NCBI GenBank assembly: GCA_947359465.1
Contig: CANAIC010000119.1
Span: forward strand, 1-64,000
Direction: 5' to 3'
DNA length: 64,000 bases
Origin: Metellina segmentata
Lineage: Eukaryota > Arthropoda > Arachnida > Araneae > Tetragnathidae
Part shown: in pieces, positions 12,012-24,576 of the stretch
How positions within the stretch are numbered: position 1 is the first letter of the stretch
How the letters are laid out: every line of letters starts with the position of its first letter
Notes under the pieces: generated by a model
Told to the model about the DNA's origin: nothing
Seen by the model: the letters and a program-made list of their open reading frames with translations, nothing else
Databases searched by the model: none
Program-made: the position numbers and the translations under genes

Positions 12012-13130
12012 AAATGAAAAAGCACCTCTTTTTATAACTGTTTTACCCCACCTGACCCTAATCCCTGAATTTGCTACAAGATAAAATCAAACAAATGGAT
12101 ACAGGTTGAAATTCACTGAATGCATTGAGAATTTAAAAGACAAAGATTACCACACCAATTGACTTAAAGGTATCATAGTTTTGTTGAATTGTTACTCAAA
12201 TTATAAAAAAAACTAAATCCAACAGACTATTACCATTTAGTCATCTGCTTATGAAAATAAATAAAAGTGTACGGTTTATTAATTGTGTTAGGGTGTCAAA
12301 TCAATAAATTCATCAAAGTATTTGGAACATATCTTACACATTGTGAACACAGAACCAGTGTTCTTTGAAAGTAATAATCAAATTATATGCTTTTAAATTA
12401 ACATGGCAATATTTGTCCACCAGAAATTTTATTCGTTGAACGATTTGAATTCTAAAGGTAAATGCAAGAACATAAAGTAATTTTTTTTTAATAAAAAGTA
12501 TTGTTCAAAGCGTTATGTCTTGTTAATAAAAAGGGGCTGATATGAGAACAACAATTAGATTTTTTTTTGAGACAAAAATGGGTGTACTTTTCTTCAATTT
12601 TAAATGAATTTATTCTTGTTTTTCATTGGATAAAGTTTAACTTTTTAATCTTTTTTAAACATGTTGAGATAATTTATTTTACTACAATAACTTTTTTTTT
12701 AATTTCTCGAGAAAGATGATTTTCATTGTGAAAGAAACTTGTGGTAAATAATACCGGTGGTTGTTGCCATGTCTCTTCGGTGCAATGTTATTGCGTCCAT
12801 GTTTTCTCTTGCAGTTTCTCTCTGACACTCCAGTTTCCAAGCCGATTTATTCCATATATTTTTTTTTATTTCTGCTAATAAAAATATCCTGTGTACCGTT
12901 ATTTTTTTTCCTTAGCACCGGGAGATAGAGGGCCCATAAGCTTCCACTAAATCTTCACCCTCCATCAAACCATTTTATGATTTTGACTGGCTCTCTGATG
13001 ATAAACAACGACAAAATATCATGGAAAAAAGATGTAGTGATTAAGGCAAAAGATGAAAGTGATATTGCCCAAATGTCTCAACAAAAAAAATGTTTTATTC
13101 CATTTGAAGAATACGATTTAGACTAACGTG
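12012..13130. other. AT-rich inner part of right arm, no recognisable gene
   Basis: Mirror of 10065-11182. Nothing recognisable. Confidence 0.45.
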
Positions 13131-13134
13131 TTTT

Positions 13135-13315
13135 AATCTCTGGTACACGTTCAATCTGTTGAGGATGTCATGTTTCTCAAATCTCTGGTACACGTTCAAT
13201 CTGTTGAGGATGTCATGTTTCTCAAATCTCTGGTACACGTTCAATCTGTTGAGGATGTCATGTTTCTCAAATCTCTGGTGCACGTTCAATCTGTTGAGGT
13301 TTCTCAAATCTCTCA
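13135..13315. repeat. 44-bp minisatellite, mirror of 9883-10060
   Basis: Same units in reverse complement (GGTACACGTTCAATCTGTTG). Confidence 0.85.
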
Positions 13316-14352
13316 TGATTTAAATTAATTCAAGAAATAATTATTAAAATTATAGCATGAATTATCGAATTCTTTTTAAGGGTATATTTGCTTTTAGAGC
13401 AAGAATTATAGAATTATTTTTGATACATCTGATCGATCAAAAGTTTTCATTTTCAATTTGTCTTTAACTGTAATCTAGAGTTGGTTATTTGGATTTTATG
13501 GCATGAGGTTACGAACAGAATGAGCTGCATGCATGACCAAATAAAAAAAAACAATATGTAAACAAAATATAAACCTTATAAGCATGAAGAAAGAAAAATA
13601 TTTTAGACATTTTGCCCCAGAACATTTATCGTGCAAACAGAAAATATGCAAAGCTCATGTTTTTTTTCATCCATTGATGATGTAATGTAGCAAATAACAC
13701 ATGAAACTATTATATGATTTATCCAAATGAATAGCATTTCTAAGATGCATTGTCCCCTTATGCATCCACAAAAATCGAAAACCTTCAAAAATGGGATTCA
13801 TAGCAAAACCATGTATTTAAGATTTGTATGCTCACCGTGTGTTTAGAAGAAGTAAAGGTTTGTCACGTATCGAGAACTCAGCCTAATTTAGGAGATGGGT
13901 ACTCTTAAGCTAAGGTTCCGGGAACGTGTCAAAAATATTAAATTATTCATTTAAAAATCTATTATAACATACATTCACAGGTTGAAGTAGAAAAGTATCA
14001 AATAAAAACATTTCTATCACCTTAATATTGAATAGATTTGTTTGTCAATAATAAATACAAAATTGTAGCTAATTAATTTATATTCTGTTTTCCTTAAGAA
14101 ATATTTTAAAATCTGGATTAGTTCGGGTTTTTACAGAATATATACTTGCATTATATTCTCACAATAATTACCATAAATATATATTTCTCCAGTACTAATG
14201 ATAATTTTTTTGTAGAAAATTTCTTTCACAGCAAATCAAGATCAAACATAAAATTTGCTCTAAATAAACACTTTTTTACTTATGATGAATTTGAAGTATA
14301 TCTGTTAACAGTATCGAGAGAGAGATTTAAAAAATAAAGTTACTGAAATTCT

Positions 14353-15413
14353 GGAATATTCTTGAATAGAGCAATTTCGTCAGCATTAAAACCCTAATCA
14401 TCTTTAAAACAATTCTGACACAAGCACATTTTGCAAGTATGACACTCAAAGGAGCTTTCAATGGAACGTCCGCTTATAGTTTTTAAGTCCAAGCTTACGA
14501 CAAAGGACTCGAGTCCTTCTGCGTCCATCGATTTTTCTTTTCTTGTGAGCGTGAATAGGAGTAGTGAAAAATTCTGAAATATTTCTTTTGCCAGCTCGTC
14601 AATCGGTTCTAACTTGAAATCATAGAGTTGAAATGATCGCTTTTATCGGTGGAGAGTTGGTTGTTTTGTGCAAAATGTAGGCATTGCTAATGGCAGTGTC
14701 AAGTAGAAAGGAAAAAGCACATACCACCACCATTTAGATGATTTCCTAACTACTGAAAAATATTTTCTTTGTTGGTCAGTCAAATCAACTCCTCACATAT
14801 GTTTATTATAATCCGCGAAAGCTACGGGGGACTGCACTAAATTTTTTTTCTGATCCTTTCCTTCTGGTAACCAAACAACTCTCATTTTTAACATTTGTAG
14901 ATAAAAGATGTATCTGTTTTTTTGTCTACTCAAGTTGTACATAGAATGCTCGGAGAGTTTATGCACTGAAAACATTTGATTTCATGAGGAACCTATAACT
15001 TTAAATTCTTTGGGCAAATTTTTCGGTTTTCCATCACAGTTCCACAAGAATATATTCCTATTTTTAGCAGATCTTTCATCAGTATGACGCTACTGAAAAA
15101 GCAATCAAAGTATATTGTGTGGCTTTTATGGGTTATGTCTTTTACTAGATGCATCATAACATCATATCCCAATCAATTTGTTGATCCCGGGGTGTTGTCT
15201 TTTTTCCCACAGTACATTTCAGTGTGTATCCTAAGTAAGGTGTACACAGCATCCAAATTTTGATGCCTCGTTTGGCGGGTTTTAAGGGCATATATTGTAT
15301 AATGCCCAAACGTCCTTTAAATTTAACGAGTGCTTCGTCAACTGATAACTGAGCGTACGGCTTAAAATGCTCGGAAAAATTTTTGCGCAAATATGTTTGT
15401 AATGGTTCTACTT
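14353..15413 (-). pseudogene. piggyBac transposase, decayed (right-arm copy)
   Basis: The minus strand carries the same broken frames as 7780-8840, with identical translation over the DDE-domain piece (15154-15390). The shared stops show that both copies derive from one already dead element. Confidence 0.85.
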
Positions 15414-16245
15414 TTTGTAAGAAATTGAAATTTTCACTTTCCTTCTTAAGTTCGGATTCCCTGTCCGATATATGAAAATAGTGCTTTATTCGTAAAAAAT
15501 CTATTTTTTACTCACCCTCGTATTTCCGAGTGTTTCGTTACCCAGGCATTTTAAAAGCAAAATATCTCACAAAAGTTTATCCGATCCGCAGACAGAGTGA
15601 AGAAGCTATTATGTGTAGTTAGAAAAGGACCCCTGACACCTGATGATCGCTTAAGCTGACAGGTCGATCTTCGAGACCCTTTCCTCACCGGTAGAGGGGA
15701 AGATACGCTGATTAGTTTAAGGCCGGTTCGGGCGGACAGCGGTCGTCTGGATGTAAAGCCGTCTCGGGCGGTTTGGCATTCAGAGGGAAACAATAAATAT
15801 TTTAATCAATAAATTGCCTTAAATAATAATAATCCCTGAATTTTACTACAAGATGAATCCATTTTCTATAGGCTAGTGTATGTTAAATCTGTTGCTACCA
15901 GACTAAAGGGGCAGATGGGAGAACAACATTTTAAATCGATAAATTTTAATTCAAGAAATACATAGGTTTGAAAATTAAAATCTTGTTATATTAAAGGAAA
16001 TAATACATTATTTTGGAAACTATTGAATGTTTCTCACCCAGTCATTTCCGAATTGTTCTTTCACAACTTTTGCCATAGCAGATGTGATTTTAGCAAAAAA
16101 AAAAATATTGACTTGACCTAGTTTCTGATTAGGTAAAAAAACTTTTTAGGGTTCCGTTTTCAATACAACGCCATTTCATATGGTTGGACTTTTTCTCACG
16201 GGTAGAAAAAAACAATGGTGCACGCTAAAGCTGTCGAGAAAGACG

Positions 16246-16560
16246 CACCGACCAGAGATTTGAGAAACATGACCCTACAACAGATTGAACATGGACCAGA
16301 GATTTGAGAAACATGACCCTACAACAGATTGAACATGGACCAGAGATTTGAGAAACATGACCCTACAACAGATTGAACGTGCACCAGAGATTTGAGAAAC
16401 ATGACCCTACAACAGATTGAACGTGCACCAGAGATTTGAGAAACATGACCCTACAACAGATTGAACGTGCACCAGAGATTTGAGAAACATGACCCTACAA
16501 CAGATTGAACGTGCACCAGAGATTTGGGAAACTTGACATCCTGCCCTACAACAACAGATT
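16246..16560. repeat. 44-bp minisatellite, mirror of 6625-6945
   Basis: Units of CAACAGATTGAACGTGCACC with AGAGATTTGAGAAACATGAC. It ends in a unit with a variant core, AACAGATTTAACGCGCG. Confidence 0.85.
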
Positions 16561-16579
16561 TAACGCGCGAGTGTTGCTG

Positions 16580-18230
16580 TGAATCGGACCCTCAGAATCC
16601 CAAAGCTACACCAGGATGCTAATTATTATTATTTTTTTTAAATACACATTGGGTAAAAAAAAAATATTTGTATTCACCTGTTTGTGGTTAATTGAATTGT
16701 TGTGCTTCTCTCACGCCAATCTTGTTGCATTTTTTGGACGTGCAGCATTTAACCTTTTCGCATGGGCTCGTATTTTGAAAACAACTTCATTCGTGGGCTC
16801 TTTCAGAACGCGCGTTCCTCTAGGGGGAGGTAAGAAAATTTACCACAGGGTTCGAGTAGAGGGGTGGTCACGGGTCTTTGTGTGAAACTGGGTGAGATAA
16901 GAGCGAGCGTCTCCTGTTGATAGCTGAACATTCACCCCTCTCTTTAAGAGTACACAGGTTGGGGGAAACTGATGTTTCTTGACATTAAGCACTGGAATTC
17001 TCAAAATGGTGTTTTGAAGTCCATTATCTTATTTTCACCAAAAAATGAACAAAAGCTATACTTCCAAAACATTAAAAAAAAATTACTCCATATTTATCAC
17101 TGGCATATGTATATTGTAAGACTCAATCCCAAAGAGGGCAATACATACTTGCCCTGGTAATGCGCTTGGCGCTAAGTGCGCGGAATAGCAACCTGTTTGG
17201 GAGGGGATAACCTCCAGTCCAAAAAAGGGCATTCTTGTATTCTAAAGAACGTCTTTGCGAGGCTTTCTCTCTCTCGAGAAAGCTAGCGTTTCTCCAGGGC
17301 CCCGATTTTGCCGCCATGGCATCGAGCCCTGATTTTATTAACAATTTAAACTCTAGTTACTAACGTCTTCTCTCCCATTATTTCCTTTAGGTAACGGATG
17401 CATCCATGGGTATCGTTTATTACTTTTATCATCATTGTTACTAAAATGTATATATTTATTGTATTTAATCCAGAATAACAAATAAACGTATTTGTTTCGA
17501 ACCAACATAGATCTGCTCCTCGAACTTTAAATAGTCATAGTAGAGTTAATTCCCCTTTAGCTCTCACCATTAAGGAGAGATAGTAAGAAAACTATCACAT
17601 GCCCCTCACAAGGGACTATAGACTCATGTGACAGCCCATGCGAAAAAGGGACGCTCGTGGCAAATAAAGTTCGAAACCAAGACAAAAAGAATTAGTAAAA
17701 GCAAATCTTGTAAAAAAAAAAAGACAGAGCGTTTGAATTTAAATAAACAGGAAGCACGTTAAATCCATTGAGGATATCATAGCTTTCAAATCCTGTCAGG
17801 ATTTTGTGTTTCTAAAAATTGGGCGCACGTTAAATCTGTTGTAGCCTGGACAGGTTTCTCAAATTGCGTGTACGTTGACGATTTCATTAAAACCTTTTAA
17901 GAGATATTCTCACCCAATCGAATATAAAACAAATCAGACATTGTTTGCTTCCTCAGATCTTTCTTTCGAAAAAAAAATTGCATGCTGTCAGGATTTTGCG
18001 TTTTTAAAAATCTTGCGCACGTTAAATCTGTTGTAACAAAAAATAATTTCCAGTGTCTAGGTTTTGCATGCACGTTAAATCTGTTGACGTCTCAAAATAA
18101 GTTCCAGTGTCTAGGTTTTGTATACTGTGTATAATTTGTTTTAAATATTGAATACATAATTAAAATACGTTCGGGATTTAAAGACCAACATCATTTTCGA
18201 TAAAACCGCATGCAATCCATCATTTGCATG
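16580..18230. other. Stretch with no recognisable gene, mirror of 4963-6620
   Basis: Repeats with the GCACGTTAAATCTGTTG core, no recognised coding sequence. Confidence 0.45.
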
Positions 18231-18322
18231 CGGATTTCACCGCAGCAAGAGTATTTCTAGCTTGCCGTGCATAACCGTCCATGCACGGCAAGCTAGAAAT
18301 ACTCTCGCTGCGGTGAAATCCG
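18231..18322. repeat. Near-perfect 92-bp hairpin, mirror copy
   Basis: Reverse complement of 4871-4962 with the same single mismatch. Confidence 0.85.
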
Positions 18323-18380
18323 ATGCGTATGTTCCCTACTATTGCAATTGGCGTAAAATGGTGTAAAATGACACATTTCG

Positions 18381-18722
18381 GAGCGTCATTTTGATGAAAT
18401 TAGACCTTTTAACCATTCTAAAACTAAAAACTAACACTTGTAAACGATAGATGGACTTGAAATTGATCTGACACAACACTTTTATGCTCTAATTTATGTA
18501 TAAGGAATTATTTCTAAAACATTTTTCAGAATCGGTTTCGAAAAAATTTTCAGAATCGGTTTCCGAAAATTTTTTCGAAAATGATTGTTTATGCATAAAT
18601 TAGAGCATAAAACCCTTATAAAAGTGTTGTTTCAGATCAATTTCAAGTCCATCTATCGTTTACAAGTGTTAGTTTTTAGTTTTAGACTGGTTAAAAGGTC
18701 TAATTTCATCAAAAATGACTCC
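18381..18722. mobile_element. Foldback element, mirror copy
   Basis: Reverse complement of 4471-4813. Confidence 0.65.
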
Positions 18723-19139
18723 TAAAACATGCGATTTTAGCGATTTCGAAGGGGGCGTGGCACTTTTGGCGTAGTGCGTTTTCGCGGCAGCGTCAGATCG
18801 AATCCAGCTGAAGAAATTTTTTAAATAATCTTGCAAATTTACTAAAAAAATCCCAATTATTTTAATAAATCCACTGTATTTTTTTCATTCATTTTCAATT
18901 TTTTTTTAGTGAATTTTCGATTTTTTTTAGTGAATTTTCGATTTTTTTAGTGAATTTCTACGTTTGTCATTTATTTTAAATGCATTAATTTGATTTAAAT
19001 TATGTGATCGTGATTTTAATTAATTCAAGAAATAATTATTAACGCAGAATTAAATCAAAACAATAAATATTTTAAACTCAAATCAATAAATTGCCTGAAA
19101 TAAAATAAAAAAGCATAATAATAATCCCTGAACTTTACT

Positions 19140-19830
19140 ACAAAATGAACACATTTTCTATAGGCTGGTGTATGTTAAATCTGTTGTTACCAGACTAAAG
19201 GGGGGGTAGATGCGAGGACAACATTTTAAAATAATTCTATCAACAAGAAATAAATATTTTAAATTAATTCTATCAACAATAAATTAATTCTATCAACAAG
19301 AAATATTTTAAACTCAAATCAATAAATTGTCTATACAAGATAAAATTTAAAAAAAAATGAATTCATTTTCAATAGGCTGGTGTATGTTAAATCTGTTGTT
19401 ACCAGACTAAAGGGGGGGGTAGATGCGAGGACAACATTTTAAAATAATTCTATCAACAAGAAATAAATCAAAACAATTAGCAATAAATTAATTCTATCAA
19501 CAAGAAATATTTTAAACTCAAATCAATAAATTGTCTATACAAGATAAAATTTAAAAAAAAATGAATTCATTTTCAATAGGCTTGTGTATGTTAAATCTGT
19601 TGTTACCAGACTAAAGGGGGGTAGATGCGAGGACAACATTTTAAATTAATTCTATCAACAAGAAATAAATCAAAACAATTAGCAATAAATTAATTCTATC
19701 AACAATAAATATTTTAAACTCAAAACAATAAATTGTCTACAAGATAAAATTTAAAAAAAAAATGAATCCATTTTCAATAGGCTGGTGTATGTTAAATCTG
19801 TTGTTACCAGATTTAACATACACTTACATA
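19140..19830. repeat. Tandem array of about 211-bp units, mirror copy
   Basis: Same units as 3365-4060 but with a slightly different distribution of the ATTCTATCAACAA modules, which shows that the two arms are not exact copies. Confidence 0.75.
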
Positions 19831-20446
19831 ACATTTAACATACATTACTCATTTTATATTTCAATTGATGATTTTTTTTTTGGGGGGAGGAGGTATGCCA
19901 AAGTTGGATTGAATTCATATTTGCTCAGAGTGATTCGTGTGTTAATTTTACAAATTTCGTATCCTCCTGACCTGTATGTGATATGTATTTGTAAAAAAAT
20001 TCATTTCCACGTTAACAATCATCCTGATTCGTATCATATTAGAATAAGGATCATGTCACAATAATTCTGCAGTGGGATTGTTATTGTGTGTGAGAGACAA
20101 ACATGACTACTGACATTTTATATTTCAATTGATTTTTATTTTTTTGGGAGGTGTGTGTTTTTTTTTCATGTGTAAACAATAATTCATATTTGCTGAGAGT
20201 GTGTCAATTTACAAATTCCCCCCTGACCTGTCAAGTGTGTAATATGTATTTTGTTAAAATTCATTTCCATCATCCTGATTCATATCCCAAAGATTCTTTT
20301 CCTCCAGCTTTTGAAAAAAACAAAAACAACCGACACATTTCAAGGAATGTTTATTGAGCGAGACATGAATACTGTCAACTGATTTTATACAATTGTTGCA
20401 TTTCAATGTAAAATATATCTGGTTGATTTTATAAATCGAATGTATC

Positions 20447-20449
<3 letters not shown>

Positions 20450-20535
<86 letters not shown>
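20450..20535. repeat. TA microsatellite
   Basis: Longer counterpart of the run at 2674-2733. Confidence 0.9.
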
Positions 20536-20537
<2 letters not shown>

Positions 20538-20749
20538 CAAATGAAAATTTCGTGTGTTGATCTACAGGTATGTTCAGTGTAAAATGTTTTCACATCATTT
20601 GAGTGATTTTTTCCTCTCAAAAAATCCTGATGGTCACTCGAATCAGAGTGTGCTCTGGCCCCTCTTGTACGAGTGTGCTTTCAGGATGAGTTGGAAATCA
20701 TTACCATTGTTTTGTTACACAGGTACAGTAACGTGTGTATCAAATAATT

Positions 20750-20851
20750 ATGCCGGATCATTAATTTCGGGACAATCTCTTCACTGCAATGAATGCATGA
20801 CACTGCAGTTTTAGTGTCTTGGATCAAATGGTAATACTGGTTCAAAGACAT
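20750..20851 (-). pseudogene. 5' fragment of family Z zinc-finger gene, mirror copy
   Basis: Mirror of 2355-2456. It breaks at the same base, next to GCATAATTATTTGATACAC. Confidence 0.75.
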
Positions 20852-20875
20852 ATCTATATCTGTATATATATTATA

Positions 20876-20910
<35 letters not shown>

Positions 20911-21189
20911 CCTTTGACCCCTTAGGTTGAAATTCTGAAATTACTCTACGAAATACCTCTAAGAAAAGGGGTATAAGGTTGTGTAAAGAATTAAGAATGC
21001 AACGTTCTCTCAGAAATCAAAATCATAAACTGAAAACATTTGTGTAAAGAAATTAAGAATGCAACGTTCTCTCAGAAATCAAAATCATGGATCACATTGC
21101 TAATTGAATGGACTGGGATGAAGATTGTATTTATATTCACATGTTTTCAAAATGAATAAATGTTTTTTTTATTTATGATTATTTTATTT

Positions 21190-23700
21190 TAACGTGTGTA
21201 TCAATAACGTGTGTATCAAATAATTATACCCTTTTCAGGACACCTGGATTGGTGGGAAACATGAAATCCACAACAGATTTAACATGTGTATCAAATAATT
21301 ATGCCCTTTTCAGGAAACATGAAATCCACAACAGATTTAACATGTGTATCAAATAATTATGCCCTTTTAGTTTTGCAGGATTGGTGGGAAACATGAAATC
21401 CACAACAGATTGAACGTGCACATGAATCAAATGGATCTCATTGCTAATCGAATGGGGGGCAAGGATGAAGATTGTATTACCTGTATCATACATGTTTTTA
21501 AAATGAATAAAAGGTTTTTTTTTATTGATGATATGTGTTTCATTTCAAACCCTATTAAAAAAATATGCTTCAGGTGAAGCTTTTGTTTTCTGATTGACAC
21601 ACTAAGCATTTTAATGTATACTCATATTGTTTATTGAGCGAGACGTGTTTTTTGTTGAATGATGCAAAACTCCTGGAAGAGGTACATGGTATAAACATTT
21701 TTTTTTTATGTGATGACTTTGCATGACACGATATAAAAAATTTTATCTTCTGGTATGGGTCTCACTTAAAAAAAACACCAGGGGGGGAGTAAATAAAACA
21801 ATTGGGGGGTGCACCTTCAATTGATTGGCGAGAGAAAAAAAAAAAACATCACTCGGGTGTTGCCATCTTGTCGATAAATGTTCAAACCCAATCTTGGAAA
21901 TTAAAAATAATAAAAGGCATGCGTAATTCACATCGCTTTTGCCAATAAATGTTCAAACCCAATCTTGGAAATTAAAAAATATCTGCCACAATAATTCTGC
22001 AGTGAGATTGTTTTGTTTTGAATAAGGATCTGTGTCATGCCACAATAATTCTGCAGTGGGATTGTTTGTGTGTGTGTGTGTGTGTACTCTTGAGAGATAG
22101 ATGAACAAACACGACTGTACTCATTTCAATTGATTATTATTTTATTTTGGGAGATGTGCCAAAGTTGGATTGAATTCATATTTTGCTCAGAGTGATTCAT
22201 GTGTCAATTTTACAAATTTCGTATCCTGTCAAGTATTTGTAAAAAAATTCATTTCCACATCATCTCCTGATTCATATCCCCGAGTATATTAGAATGTGTC
22301 ATGTCACAATAATTCTGCAGTGGGATTATTTTGTGTGTGTGTGTGAGACGAACATGGTGTGCCAAAGTTGGATTGAATTCATATTTTGCTCAGAGTGATT
22401 CATGTGTCAATGTTACAAATTTCGTATCCTGTCAAGTATTTGTAAAAAAATTCATTTCATGTGCCAAAGTAAACAATAATTCATATTTGCTGAGAGTGTG
22501 TCAATTTACAAATTCCACCCTGACCTGTCAAGTGTGTGGGTGTAATATGTATTTGTTAAAATTAATTTCCATCAACAATCATCCTGATTCATATCCCAGA
22601 GTACAATACACAGAGATTCTTTTCCCACCAGCTTTTGAAAAAAATAACAACTGACACATTTCAAGGAATGTTTATCGAGCGACTGTATCTTTTTCCCCAC
22701 TTGACACATTTCAAGAAATTTTTTGTTGTTGATCTAGCGAGACATGACTACTGTAAAACATGTAGTATCATTCGGGTAATTTTCCTCTAAAAAAAAAATC
22801 CTGATGGTCACTCGAATCAGAGTGTGCTCTGGCCCCTCTTGTACGAGTGTACTTTCAGGATGAGTTGGAAATCATTACCATTGTTTTGTTACACAGGTAC
22901 AGTAACGTGTGTATCAAATAATTATGCCGGATCATTAATTTCGGGACAATCTCTTCATTACAATGAATGCATGACACTGCAGTTTTAGTGTCTTCGATCC
23001 AATTGTAATACTGGTTCAAAGACATATCTATGTAAAGAAATTAAGAATGCAACGTTCTCTCAGAAATCAAAATCATGGAGTGCTTTCAGGATGAGTTGGA
23101 AATTGTTTTGTTTTTATGTGTAGTTTGAATTGCTGCTATATTGTGTTTTCTTTTTGTCGATGAATATGACAATCCTTTTCACACGTTCTGGATACATTTT
23201 CATGCGTTCACACAATACATGACTGCATCAGATTTTTTTTTAATGTGTGTATCAAATAATTATGCCCTTTTCAGGAAACATGAAATCCACAACAGATTTA
23301 ACATGTGTATCAAATAATTAAGCCCTTTTAGTTTTTCAGGACACCTGGATTGGTGGGAAACATGAAATCTGCAACAGATTGAACGTGCACATGAATCAAA
23401 TGGATCTCATTGCTAATTTAATGGATTGGGATGAAGATTGTAGTTCCTGTATCATACACATGTTTTTCAAAATGAATAAATGGTTTTTTTATTGATGATA
23501 TGTGTTTCATTTCAAACCCTATTAAAAAAATATGCTTCAGGTGAAGCTTTTGTTTTCTGATTGACACACTAAGCATTTTAATGTATACTCATATTGTTTA
23601 TTGAGCGAGACGTGTTTTTTGTTGAATGATGCAAAACTCCTGGAAGAGGTACATGGTATAAACATTTTTTTTTATGTGATGACTTTGCATGACACGGTAT
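21190..23700. repeat. Extra repeat block specific to the right arm
   Basis: The segment around 21190-21720 (AACGTGTGTATCAAATAATT modules, GTGAAGCTTTTGTTTTCTGA, GTTTATTGAGCGAGACGTG) is repeated at about 23230-23700. Between them are duplicated stretches containing TTGAATTCATATTTTGCTCA and CACAATAATTCTGCAGTG. This duplication accounts for most of the length difference between the two arms. No gene is recognised. Confidence 0.6.
22920..23028 (-). pseudogene. Third 5' fragment of family Z gene
   Basis: It has the same breakpoint as the other two fragments, with a few substitutions (for example TACAATGAATGCATGAC). It lies in the right-arm extra block. Confidence 0.7.
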
Positions 23701-23869
23701 AAAAATTTTTTATTTTGTGGAAGGCAAATCTTCTGGTATGGGTCTCACTTAAAAAAACAAACAGGGGGGGAGTAAATAAAACAATTGGGGGTGCACGTTC
23801 AATTGATTGGCGAGATAAAAAAAAACATCACTCGAGTGTTGCCATCTTGTTGATAAATGTTCAAACCCA

Positions 23870-24345
23870 ATCGTGGAAATTAAAAATAATAAAAGGCACG
23901 CGTAATTCGTTTTCAATTTCAAACCCAATCTTGGAAATTAAAAATAATAAAAGGCACGCGTAATTCGTTTTCAATTTCAAACCCAATCTTGGAAATTAAA
24001 AATAATAAAAGGCACGCGTAATTCGTTTTCAATTTCAAACCCAATCTTGGAAATTAAAAATAATAAAAGGCACGCGTAATTCGTTTTCAATTTCAAACCC
24101 AATCTTGGAAAATAATAAAAGGCACGCGTAATTCACATCGCTTTTGCCAATAAATGTTCAAACCCAATCTTGGAAAATATAAAAGGCACGTTTAATTCAT
24201 TTTCAAACCCAATCTTGGAAAATATAAAAGGCACGTTTAATTCATTTTCAAATCCAATCTTGGAAAATATAAAAGGTACGTTTAATTCATTTACAAATCC
24301 AATCTTGGAAAATATAAAAGGCACGTTTAATTCAAAATGGGTCGT
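23870..24345. repeat. Minisatellite with GGCACGCGTAATTC and GGCACGTTTAATTC units
   Basis: About ten adjacent units of 45-50 bases containing CCCAATCTTGGAAA, a short A-rich part, TAAAAGGCACG and TTTAATTC or CGTAATTC. It is the counterpart of 1013-1420 but longer, with two unit variants in separate blocks. Confidence 0.8.
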
Positions 24346-24576
24346 TTTCAATTTAGGAAATTTTTTTCATGGGGTCACGGTGCTCATCTATTTTTTCGAC
24401 CGACTGTACGCCACCTATGGCATGGACTGTAAAACCAGAGACTAGTGTCTGTTTGACAGTCGTCGTCATAGGGTACATGTCATACGGGATTGGCACCGGG
24501 ACAACCTCGAAAATAAAAATTTATTTCATATGCCCTAGATTTACTGTCATGTTCTATTTAAAAAAAACAACGTGTC

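Larger units (their letters stand above)
12012..24412 (-). repeat. Giant inverted repeat, right arm
   Basis: Reverse complement of 936-11182 with about 2.1 kb of extra repeat copies, mainly between 21300 and 23700. It carries the mirror images of every element listed in the left arm. Arm identity appears very high in the inner 9 kb and lower in the outer repeat-rich part. Confidence 0.9.

Noticed and set aside
24170..24445. Frame with repeated NIKGTFNSFSNPILE
   Set aside because: Product of the 48-base minisatellite unit, which keeps the frame open by chance.
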